Origin: Chryseobacterium defluvii
GTDB lineage: Bacteria > Bacteroidota > Bacteroidia > Flavobacteriales > Weeksellaceae
Direction of reading: 5' to 3'
Length of the DNA stretch: 64,000 nt
NCBI RefSeq assembly: GCF_014204415.1
Contig: NZ_JACHLE010000007.1
Span: forward strand, 1 to 64,000
Shown piece by piece: positions 8,112-15,032 of this stretch. The position numbers and the translations under genes were made by a program. The notes beneath the pieces were generated by a model. That model saw only the letters and a program-made list of their open reading frames with translations, was not told the origin of the DNA and ran no database searches. Position 1 is the first letter of the stretch; each line of letters opens with the position of its first letter.

Positions 8112-9599
8112 ATGATATACGGTGTAGATGTTTTCAGCTTTCATGATGTGCTAGAAATCTGTAAAAATCCTGATAAAGCAAAACTTAATAAAGCGGCAAA
8201 AGATCAGATTTTAAAATCTCAGAAGAACGTTAAGAAAATAGTAGAGTCCGATCAGTGTGTATATGGAATCAATACGGGATTCGGTCCACTTTGTGATACT
8301 AAGATCTCTGCTGATGAAACGGCTCAGCTTCAGTATAATTTGATCATTTCCCATGCAGTAGGTGTGGGGAAGCCTATTGATAAAGAGCTTTCAAAGATTA
8401 TGATGATCGCTAAAGTACATGCGTTGTCAAAAGGTTTTTCCGGGGTTTCTCTGGAAGTTATTGAAAGAATGATCCTGATGCTGGAGAAAGATATCATTCC
8501 TGTAGTTCCGGAGCAGGGCTCTGTAGGTGCTTCAGGAGATTTGGCTCCTTTGGCACATCTGGTTTTACCGTTGTTGGGATTAGGACAGGTTTGGGATGGA
8601 GATAAAGTGGTGGAAACATTAAAAGTTTTAAAGAAAAATAAATTAGAGCCTCTTACACTGGGCCCAAAAGAAGGACTTGGGCTGATCAACGGAACTCAAT
8701 TCATTTTAGCCCATGCCATAAAAGGGCTGGAAAAATTTGAATACCTGCTGGACCTTGCCGATATGACAGCGGCCATGAGCCTTGAAGCCTACAGAGGTTC
8801 TGCAAGCCCGTTCAAAAAAGAGCTTCATGAGATCAGGCCATTTGAAGGAAGTAAAAAAGTGGCAGCAAGAATGGTGAAGTTTTTAAGGAACTCTGAAAAC
8901 ATGAAAGCCCATGAAGGCTGTGAAAGAGTTCAGGATCCTTATTCCATGAGATGTGTGCCGCAGGTTCACGGGGCGAGCAGAAATGCTTTTGAACACCTTA
9001 AAAATATGGCAATAACAGAATTGAATTCTGTGACGGATAACCCGATCGTTTTAAGTGCTGAAGAATCCATTTCTGGAGGGAACTTTCACGGGCAGCTAAT
9101 GGCTCTGCCATTGGATTATGCTACTTTGGCTGCTGCTGAGCTGGGAAATATTTCAGACAGGAGAAGCTATTTGCTATTGGAAGGAAAATACGGACTGCCA
9201 AGACTGCTAACGGAAAGCTCAGGACTGAACTCAGGATTTATGATCCCGCAGTACACTTCAGCGGCATTGGTAACAGAAAACAAAACATTATGTTTCCCGG
9301 CTTCTGCAGACTCTATTCCTACAAGCTTAGGGCAGGAGGATCATGTTTCTATGGGGAGCATTTCAGGGAGAAAGTTCAATCAGGTTTTAGGAAATCTGAT
9401 CAATATTTTAGCGGTTGAACTAATGTTTGCCGCACAGGGGCTGGAGTTCAGAAGACCGGCTAAATGCTCAAAAATTATAGAAGAAAACTTTGCCATTATC
9501 CGCTCTAAAGTTAAAAAACTGGAAGATGACAGGCTGATCGGACAAGATATGCTTGCCATTGCAGAGCTGATCAATGAAAGAAAGTTTATAGTGAACTGA
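8112..9599 (+). CDS. hutH: histidine ammonia-lyase
   Basis: This enzyme deaminates L-histidine to trans-urocanate, the first step of histidine breakdown, in the cytosol. From ATG 8112 it has 495 residues, close to the roughly 500 of known HutH. The Ala-Ser-Gly triad that makes the MIO electrophile is at 140-142 in SVGASGDLAPLAHL. Also present are YGINTGFGPL near the N-terminus, NGTQFILAHA, GGNFHGQLMALP, and QEDHVSMGS, a histidine-specific signature rather than one of tyrosine or phenylalanine lyases. Upstream in-frame starts (TTG 8061, ATG 8076) lie in likely promoter sequence, and MIYGVDVFSFHDV looks like a natural start. No hutU, hutI or hutG gene is beside it. Confidence 0.93.
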   Translation: MIYGVDVFSFHDVLEICKNPDKAKLNKAAKDQILKSQKNVKKIVESDQCVYGINTGFGPLCDTKISADETAQLQYNLIISHAVGVGKPIDKELSKIMMIAKVHALSKGFSGVSLEVIERMILMLEKDIIPVVPEQGSVGASGDLAPLAHLVLPLLGLGQVWDGDKVVETLKVLKKNKLEPLTLGPKEGLGLINGTQFILAHAIKGLEKFEYLLDLADMTAAMSLEAYRGSASPFKKELHEIRPFEGSKKVAARMVKFLRNSENMKAHEGCERVQDPYSMRCVPQVHGASRNAFEHLKNMAITELNSVTDNPIVLSAEESISGGNFHGQLMALPLDYATLAAAELGNISDRRSYLLLEGKYGLPRLLTESSGLNSGFMIPQYTSAALVTENKTLCFPASADSIPTSLGQEDHVSMGSISGRKFNQVLGNLINILAVELMFAAQGLEFRRPAKCSKIIEENFAIIRSKVKKLEDDRLIGQDMLAIAELINERKFIVN

Positions 9600-9610
9600 T
9601 ATAAAAAGCA

Positions 9611-9817
9611 AACCACAAAAGGCACAAAAGCTTCCGGGACATTTAAGTTTATCTAAGCAGAAGATTTGAATGCACATTAGTTTTGAAAATCTAATATTGA
9701 GCTAAATCGAAGTATTCAGCTTATGTGAACTTTAAAACAATATCATCTTAAACTATAAATTACTAAAGTGTTTCCAAGATCTGCACATCCTAAAAAACTT
9801 TTGTGCCTTTTGTGGTT
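9611..9817. repeat. AACCACAAAAG inverted-repeat element, copy A
   Basis: Perfect 20-bp inverted ends, AACCACAAAAGGCACAAAAG (9611-9630) and its complement (9798-9817), bound a 207-bp AT-rich element without an ORF. An ACTAAAGTGTTT motif lies inside the right end. Related ends occur at 18837-18856, 19644-19819 and 52800-52819. It fills most of the spacer behind hutH. Confidence 0.75.
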
Positions 9818-9836
9818 AAAATAAAAGTTTATAAAT

Positions 9837-9859
9837 AAAGCTTCCATCGGGGAAGCTTT
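9837..9859 (+). terminator. terminator between hutH and the GNAT gene
   Basis: AAAGCTTCC (9837-9845) pairs with GGAAGCTTT (9851-9859), a 9-bp stem with loop ATCGG, and T residues follow. It ends any transcript from hutH directly before the promoter of the next gene. Confidence 0.7.
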
Positions 9860-9860
9860 T

Positions 9861-9869
9861 TATATTTGC
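9861..9869 (+). promoter_or_regulatory. -7 promoter box of the GNAT gene
   Basis: TATATTTGC is a perfect TANNTTTG box plus C. It lies 15 bp before the ATG and directly abuts the terminator hairpin of the upstream gene. Confidence 0.65.
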
Positions 9870-9884
9870 AGAAACAAAGAACGC

Positions 9885-10331
9885 ATGAAGATAAAGAGAA
9901 CAGACTCTTCAGATAAGGATTTTCAGGATCTTGTAAAACTGTTAGATGCCGATCTTGCCATCCGGGATGGTGAAGACCATGCCTTTTACCATCAGTTCAA
10001 TAAGATCGATATGCTGAAAAATTGTGTTGTGGTTTATTTAGAAGATAATGCGATAGCCTGTGGAGCTTTCAAGCCGTTCTCTGAAGAAAGTGTAGAGATC
10101 AAACGGATGTATACAAACCCCGAAAAAAGGAAACTCGGTCTGGCTTCCGGGATTTTGTATGAACTGGAAATCTGGGCCAGAGAATCCGGATATAAAAAGT
10201 GTATCCTGGAAACCGGTTTGAAACAGCCCGAAGCCATTGCACTCTATGAGAAAAGCGGTTACCACAAGATCCCGAATTACGGGCAATATGCCGGAGTTGA
10301 GAACAGCGTCTGCTTTGAAAAAGAGATATGA
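9885..10331 (+). CDS. GNAT-family N-acetyltransferase
   Basis: This 148-residue protein has the single-domain GNAT fold, which moves an acetyl group from acetyl-CoA to an amine. The beta4-alpha3 region reads VEIKRMYTNPEKRKLGLASGIL, where RKLGLAS replaces the usual Q/RxxGxG/A pyrophosphate loop. The C-terminal part has the YEKSGYHKIPNYGQY pattern found in many small-molecule acetyltransferases. The substrate is unknown. Its stop codon directly abuts the stop codon of the convergent gene; together they read TGATCA at 10329-10334. Confidence 0.85.
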   Translation: MKIKRTDSSDKDFQDLVKLLDADLAIRDGEDHAFYHQFNKIDMLKNCVVVYLEDNAIACGAFKPFSEESVEIKRMYTNPEKRKLGLASGILYELEIWARESGYKKCILETGLKQPEAIALYEKSGYHKIPNYGQYAGVENSVCFEKEI

Positions 10332-11500
10332 TCAATCACCCGGCTGATAATCCAGCGGAAGCATAAACTCGATCTTGTTTCTTGAAAAATCCCCCTGCTT
10401 GAGCAGGAGTTCAGGATCAGAAGTATTGCCGGTGTCATAAACTTCAAAGGTCTGCCCTTCAATATACAGGAATGACTGATGGCTGACAGGAATTTTATCT
10501 TTGACCAGTTTTTTGTTTTCCAGATTATAATAATATTTGCTGTAGTTGACCTGTAGTACATCCGGAAAATCCAAGATCACTTTTCCATCGGTTCTTTTAA
10601 TGTAGTCAGTATCCGGGATCTTCATTTTAGTAATAGCCATGCTGTAAGGCTTTTCACTATTCTTTCTGTGAGCAATATCATTGATGTTGTCAGAGATTTT
10701 CAATGTTCCGGATGTTATAAAGTTTTTCCGAAAATCATTCAGAAGTTCCAGTTCTTCTTCCGTTGGGTATTTCGGATTGGGAATCATAGTAATATGATTG
10801 ACGATAAAGCCGTCCTCAGCCGTTTTATTTTGGTAAACACTCCGGAAAAAATGCAGCATGCTACCTTCGTAGGCGTTTATTCTGTTTAGCTTTACCTTAT
10901 CTGTATTTTTAGTTTCTTTAAAGAAGCTTGTCCCGGTATAGTTCACTATATTTTTTTAAGGTCAAGAGTAAAGCCGAGAAGATCGTAGACAATCTCATAA
11001 CCCAGATTTTTATTCTCAATGATCAGAGGTTGTGGCGCCTTTACTGTAAGGAAATTATTCTTCCTGTCATAGGCAAATTTTAAACTCCTTTGGTTCCTGA
11101 TCTTCACATTCTGCTGGTCCGATCCTATAAAATTTTTAAGAAAATTGTAAATATGGTTTTTATAAGCTTCCTCTGTAAAAGGAATAAGCTGTACTTCCTC
11201 TATGTCAGCTGCTTTAACGAGAACAATCTTTAATGTTTTGCCATAAACCTTGGAAACATCGGTCATGAAGGTCTCATAGCTTTCTTTCTGGAAAACCAGA
11301 TTGCCCTTATTCTTTGAGGATAATTCAATACTGAAGCTTCCGTCTTCTCCAGAGGTTGTACTTATTTTAGTGCCGTCTAAATAAACATTTACATTCGGAA
11401 TAGCATGTTCGGCATCATTGACAACGGTTCCCCTGATCGTCTGTGACAAGAAAATATAAAGCGGAAATAATATGAAATACAGTACTATTGATTTTTTCAT
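10332..11500 (-). pseudogene. carboxypeptidase-like regulatory-domain protein, frameshifted
   Basis: Two adjacent minus-strand frames join into one protein of about 390 residues. The 5' part (from ATG 11500) has a signal peptide and a carboxypeptidase-regulatory beta-sandwich (TIRGTVVNDAEHAIPNVNVY to FSIEL, then EVQLIPFTEEAYKN). It stops at 10946 after FTLDLKKI. The 3' part continues at once in another frame as VNYTGTSFFKETKN. At the junction the minus strand has a run of seven A residues. One more A would give DLKKNIVNYTGTSFF and restore the whole protein. Either the gene is broken, the run is slippery or phase-variable, or the assembly has a homopolymer error. The family is found in envelope-linked Bacteroidota proteins; its role is unknown. 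Confidence 0.8.
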
Positions 11501-11636
11501 GGTAAACAATATTACTAAATTTTTAGTGATAAAAAAATAAAGCCGAAAAAAATAATACGGAGATAAAATACTTTGTAAACTACTGTAATTCAAAATAAAG
11601 TGATATCTTGTGTTATCAAAATCAAAATTAATTACT

Positions 11637-13142
11637 ATGAAAAAAAATGTATTCTATCTTTTAGTAATGCTTCTGGTGATGGTTTCCTGTAACAGGGAAG
11701 AAGTACAGGCTGAAGTAGAGGGGATCGAAATAAGCCAGAAAGATCCTCTGACCGAAAAACAAATTAACGACCGGATTAATGAATCCATCCGAAATACCGG
11801 TTCTTTCAGCTGGAGCAAGTCTTCCGACCATTTTGTATGGAGTGCTATTTTCCGCGGAAATAAAGTGGCTTCGATAGGATTCGGAGCTTCACAGAAGGAT
11901 TTCGACCGCAGCCTTTCACCCGATAATGAAAGGATACAGAATGAAATTTTAGAAGTTATTAAAAAATATGAAGGAAAGCAGGACAGGGTTTTATTAGGTT
12001 CCGATCAGTATCTCAACCAAATGGATGTGTATATTGAAAAGCAGGAAACGGTGATTGCTTTACGCCGCCTGAAAACGATCCGTTATCTGGAGCCGGCCGA
12101 TTATCGTTATTTTGAAAACGAAAAGAAGCTTAGCGGTGCTGCCAAGTCCAGCGGAAGTTCATCAGGATGCGGATTGGAGTCGACCTCTTTAAATTCTGCG
12201 GATTATACTACGATTACACCCAATGCAAAGGCCTCATGGTCCTTCTATAAGCATAATATTACAAGTGCCTGGAGCTACAGTACCGGCGCCGGGATCACTA
12301 TCGGTTTAATTGACAGCGGAGTTTCGACTGAACAGGGCTTATTGAGTGGTAGCTTTAATAACGGAGCATCTTCCGGGAGAACCATCAGCAAATATGGAGT
12401 ATATGTAGATTCCATCTGGCCTTGGAGTTCCGGCTATGATGGGGCAAATGATAAATGCGGGCATGGGACCAGTATGGCTTCAGCCATGGCTGCTCCCAGA
12501 AATAACCAGGGGCAGCCTGTAGGGGTAGCCTACAATGCCAATCTGATAGCATACAGAGCAGCTTCCAATGTAGTATTGGATGGTTATCATGAACAAAACG
12601 GGGTGAAAATTGCGTTTACCGAACTGGCTAACAATACAAATGTAAAAATCATCTCCATGTCAATGGGGCATATATTTTCCGTGGGTAAAATAGAAGACGG
12701 AGTAAAATATGCCTATTCCAAAGGAAAACTGATCTTCTGTGCAGGCGGAACTTCTACCAGCTTTACTACTTTTGTAGGCGTTATTTTCCCTGCATGGATG
12801 CCGGAAACACAAGCTGTAACGGGAGTAAAGGAAAATACTTCCAATCAGAAATGTGATGTATGCCATTCCGGAGCTGAAATAGATTTTACCTATCAGATGG
12901 AAAGAGCTTCATCCAATAATATCCCGGTACTGAGCTATTACAATGCCCAGACAGATTATGTAGGAGGTTCTTCGGTAGCTACTGCATCCACTGCAGGAAT
13001 TGCAGCGCTGGTATGGGCTAAAAATCCATCGTGGACGAGAGATCAGGTACTGAATAAGATGAGGCAGTCGGCAACTTATTATCCAAATAAGGATGCTAAT
13101 TTTGGCTACGGAAATATCAATGTTCTGCAGGCTGTTCAGTAA
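11637..13142 (+). CDS. S8 subtilisin-like serine peptidase, lipoprotein
   Basis: This 502-residue protease is anchored by a lipidated cysteine: MKKNVFYLLVMLLVMVSC, with the lipobox Cys at 18. Residues about 20-150 form a propeptide-like region. The S8 catalytic triad is Asp226 (IGLIDSGVS), His276 (CGHGTSMAS) and Ser446 (GGSSVATAS). It lacks a C-terminal type IX sorting domain and ends right after the catalytic domain. The start is ATG 11637; a TATCTTG promoter-like sequence overlaps the upstream alternative GTG at 11610. It probably degrades peptides at the cell surface or in the periplasm. Confidence 0.92.
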   Translation: MKKNVFYLLVMLLVMVSCNREEVQAEVEGIEISQKDPLTEKQINDRINESIRNTGSFSWSKSSDHFVWSAIFRGNKVASIGFGASQKDFDRSLSPDNERIQNEILEVIKKYEGKQDRVLLGSDQYLNQMDVYIEKQETVIALRRLKTIRYLEPADYRYFENEKKLSGAAKSSGSSSGCGLESTSLNSADYTTITPNAKASWSFYKHNITSAWSYSTGAGITIGLIDSGVSTEQGLLSGSFNNGASSGRTISKYGVYVDSIWPWSSGYDGANDKCGHGTSMASAMAAPRNNQGQPVGVAYNANLIAYRAASNVVLDGYHEQNGVKIAFTELANNTNVKIISMSMGHIFSVGKIEDGVKYAYSKGKLIFCAGGTSTSFTTFVGVIFPAWMPETQAVTGVKENTSNQKCDVCHSGAEIDFTYQMERASSNNIPVLSYYNAQTDYVGGSSVATASTAGIAALVWAKNPSWTRDQVLNKMRQSATYYPNKDANFGYGNINVLQAVQ

Positions 13143-13212
13143 GCATAAATAGTAAGAAATATCTAAATAGCAATATTATTTATCATAAATAGTATTACTA
13201 TTTTTTATGCTG
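13142..13212. terminator. long imperfect hairpin after the subtilase gene
   Basis: AGCATAAATAGTAA just after the stop pairs with TTACTATTTTTTATGCT ending at 13212, with a three-nucleotide bulge. The loop is long and AT-rich. It may act as a terminator for the subtilase gene. Confidence 0.4.
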
Positions 13213-13222
13213 AAAAATCTTT

Positions 13223-13336
13223 ATACCATTTTACCTTTGAAATTACTTTTATGAAGAATTTGCTTGCTGAGGTTTCGGCGCGGCGGCAAAGCCGCCGCGC
13301 CGAAACTTTATAATATTTTCAATACAAAAATGGTAT
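13223..13336. repeat. MITE/REP-like element with GC-rich hairpin, copy 2
   Basis: This 114-bp copy has the same ATACCATTTT (13223-13232) and AAAATGGTAT (13327-13336) ends and the same order of internal blocks as 5160-5276. The core stem is 16 bp here, GTTTCGGCGCGGCGGC (13272-13287) with its complement at 13291-13306. Differences from copy 1 near the base of the stem are matched on both arms, so pairing is kept. The last T of the element is also the first base of the reverse stop codon of the ygiD-like gene. Like copy 1, it lies between convergent genes. Confidence 0.85.
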
Positions 13337-14163
13337 CATCCTATTCTTACGCTCGTCATACTCAGAGAACCTCCGATTAATTCATCATTGAACAAAGTCA
13401 GGTTTTCCGATCTGTCTTTTAAGCCCAAAGTATAGATCAGTGGTAAAAAATGATCGGGAGAAGGAACAGCATATTGTAAAAAAGTTCCCTGTTTCCGATA
13501 ATCAATAACAGGCTGGAAATTCCCATCCAGAAGCCAGCTGTTGGTTTTCTTACGGCTTTCTATGGCCCAGTCCCATCCGGCACCGACCGTATTAATGTTT
13601 TTCCAGTCTATCAGTCTTAAATTATGGATAATATTTCCGCTTCCGATGATTAAAATGCCCTTTTCACGAAATTTATTTAATCTTGCCGCCAGATCGAAGT
13701 GATATTGTGGCGGTTTTGTATAATCGATGCTTAATTGAATGACAGGAATATCAGCATCTGGGTACATATGTCTGATAACCGACCATGCGCCGTGATCCAA
13801 ACCCCAGTTATGGTCTTCCTCCACTTGTACAGGAGCAAGAAGATTTGCCGTTTCTTTGGCCAGTTCAGGATTTCCGGGAGCAGGATACTGTACCTCGAAC
13901 AATTCCTTCGGAAAGCCATAAAAATCATGTATCGTTCTCGGCATACCCATCGCTGTTACGAAAGTACCCTGAGTGTACCAATGGGCTGAAATGCATAAAA
14001 TAGCATTTGGCCTTGGGATCTCCCGGGCTGCCTTTCTGAATCCCTGTACAAACTGATTCTCTTCAATAGCGTTCATAGGAGAGCCATGTCCCAGAAATAA
14101 TACAGGCATTCTCTCACTGCCTGTAAAATGGTCACTGATATTCTGCAGATCGTTAAGGTTCAT
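13336..14163 (-). CDS. ygiD: 4,5-DOPA dioxygenase extradiol-type protein (class III)
   Basis: This 275-residue enzyme belongs to the LigB/class III extradiol dioxygenase superfamily and is of the YgiD type, which can cleave L-DOPA. Metal ligands are expected among the histidines of LFLGHGSPMNAI, CISAHWYTQG and DHNWGLDHGAWSV; the last is diagnostic. IIGSGNIIHNLR is the conserved later motif. An upstream ATG at 14199 would add a hydrophobic 12-residue extension, which is less likely; MNLNDLQNISDHF from 14163 is preferred. The physiological substrate is not known. Its stop codon touches the GC-rich repeat. Confidence 0.85.
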   Translation of the reverse strand: MNLNDLQNISDHFTGSERMPVLFLGHGSPMNAIEENQFVQGFRKAAREIPRPNAILCISAHWYTQGTFVTAMGMPRTIHDFYGFPKELFEVQYPAPGNPELAKETANLLAPVQVEEDHNWGLDHGAWSVIRHMYPDADIPVIQLSIDYTKPPQYHFDLAARLNKFREKGILIIGSGNIIHNLRLIDWKNINTVGAGWDWAIESRKKTNSWLLDGNFQPVIDYRKQGTFLQYAVPSPDHFLPLIYTLGLKDRSENLTLFNDELIGGSLSMTSVRIG

Positions 14164-14188
14164 AGAATGTTGGGAGTTTATAAAAAAT

Positions 14189-14225
14189 AAAAGGTTCAAG
14201 GTTTTAGAAAATCCCTGAACCTTTT
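14189..14225 (-). terminator. terminator of the YceI gene
   Basis: AAAAGGTTCA (14189-14198) pairs with TGAACCTTTT (14216-14225). On the minus strand the stem is followed by a long T-rich stretch. It lies just after the YceI stop codon. Confidence 0.75.
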
Positions 14226-14243
14226 ACCCTATATGCTAAAAAA

Positions 14244-14756
14244 TTATGCCTGCTTTACAAACTGTAACTCTCCGGCAATCCTTACCTCGTCACTTACCAT
14301 TACTCCTCCGGCTTCAAGAGCTGCATTCCAGTTTAGTCCGAAATCCTTTCTATTGATCTTTCCTTCAAAAGAAAATCCAGCTTTTGTATTTCCCCACGGA
14401 TCTTTATTGATTCCTCCAAAATCCACATCCAGGCTTACCGGTTTTGTAATTCCGTTGATCGTAAGACTGCCTTCTATCTTATCATTCAGAGCTTGAGACT
14501 CAAAAGTAATCACCGGATGAGCTTCAGCATTGAAGAACTCGGCAGACTTTAAGTGATTATCCCGGTCTGTATTGTTGGTAAAAACCGAATCCGTATGAAT
14601 AGTTGCAGTAGTTTTTGCATTTCTGAAACTGTCATCTTCAGCTTCAATTTCAGCAGCGAAGTCTCTGAAGCTTCCTTTTACGTTGGAAATCATCATGTGC
14701 TTTACTTTGAATGTGATCTCACTATGTGTAGGGTCTAAGGTCCATTTTGTTGCCAT
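14244..14756 (-). CDS. YceI family protein
   Basis: This is a 170-residue lipocalin-like beta-barrel of the YceI family. Members bind long isoprenoids such as ubiquinone precursors. The N-terminus WTLDPTHSEITFKVKHMMIS and the later ESQALNDKIEGSLTINGITK are classic for the family. There is no signal peptide, so unlike E. coli YceI this copy is probably cytosolic; cytosolic forms are common in Bacteroidota. A perfect -7 box (TACATTTG, minus strand, 14797-14790) lies upstream and a terminator downstream, so it is likely a single-gene unit. Confidence 0.92.
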   Translation of the reverse strand: MATKWTLDPTHSEITFKVKHMMISNVKGSFRDFAAEIEAEDDSFRNAKTTATIHTDSVFTNNTDRDNHLKSAEFFNAEAHPVITFESQALNDKIEGSLTINGITKPVSLDVDFGGINKDPWGNTKAGFSFEGKINRKDFGLNWNAALEAGGVMVSDEVRIAGELQFVKQA

Positions 14757-14789
14757 TGTATTTATTTTTATAAATTGTTAATAATACTG

Positions 14790-14797
14790 CAAATGTA
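14790..14797 (-). promoter_or_regulatory. -7 promoter box of the YceI gene
   Basis: The minus strand reads TACATTTG followed by C, a perfect match. A TTG at 14816-14814 (minus strand) stands 16 nt upstream and could be the -33 element. Confidence 0.6.
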
Positions 14798-14962
14798 TAG
14801 TAAGGTACAGGTACAATTCATTGATTTAAGATAAGAAATGAAAATGTACCTTTTGCAATGAGTCGCAGTGACATTCCACATCTCTTGGTTCTGGTAGCAG
14901 AAGATTTCAAGAATCCTGACATTAAGTTAAGAAAATATTTTCTATTAATCTGCATATTTATA

Positions 14963-14991
14963 AACGTTTTATTTTAACGTTTCCTTAACGT
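14963..14991 (+). promoter_or_regulatory. three AACGT direct repeats before the S9 peptidase gene
   Basis: AACGT occurs at 14963, 14976 and 14987, within TAAACGTTTT, TTAACGTTT and TTAACGTATG, just upstream of the -7 box TATTTTTG (15006-15013). Spacings of 13 and 11 bp could place them on one DNA face, as an operator would. No regulator can be named. Confidence 0.3.
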
Positions 14992-15005
14992 ATGGTTTTA
15001 TTTCT

Positions 15006-15013
15006 TATTTTTG
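15006..15013 (+). promoter_or_regulatory. -7 promoter box of the S9 peptidase gene
   Basis: TATTTTTG is a perfect TANNTTTG box, 19 bp before the ATG. No clear -33 TTG is visible. Confidence 0.55.
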
Positions 15014-15032
15014 AAGCAATTAATTTTATACC

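Noticed and set aside
8112..9599. Tyrosine or phenylalanine ammonia-lyase
   Set aside because: The QEDHVSMGS and ASADSIPTS region and the overall pattern fit histidine ammonia-lyase; flavobacterial TAL has a different C-terminal half.
13735..14003. Plus-strand frames opposite the ygiD-like gene
   Set aside because: They are antisense to a gene with clear catalytic motifs and show no family resemblance.
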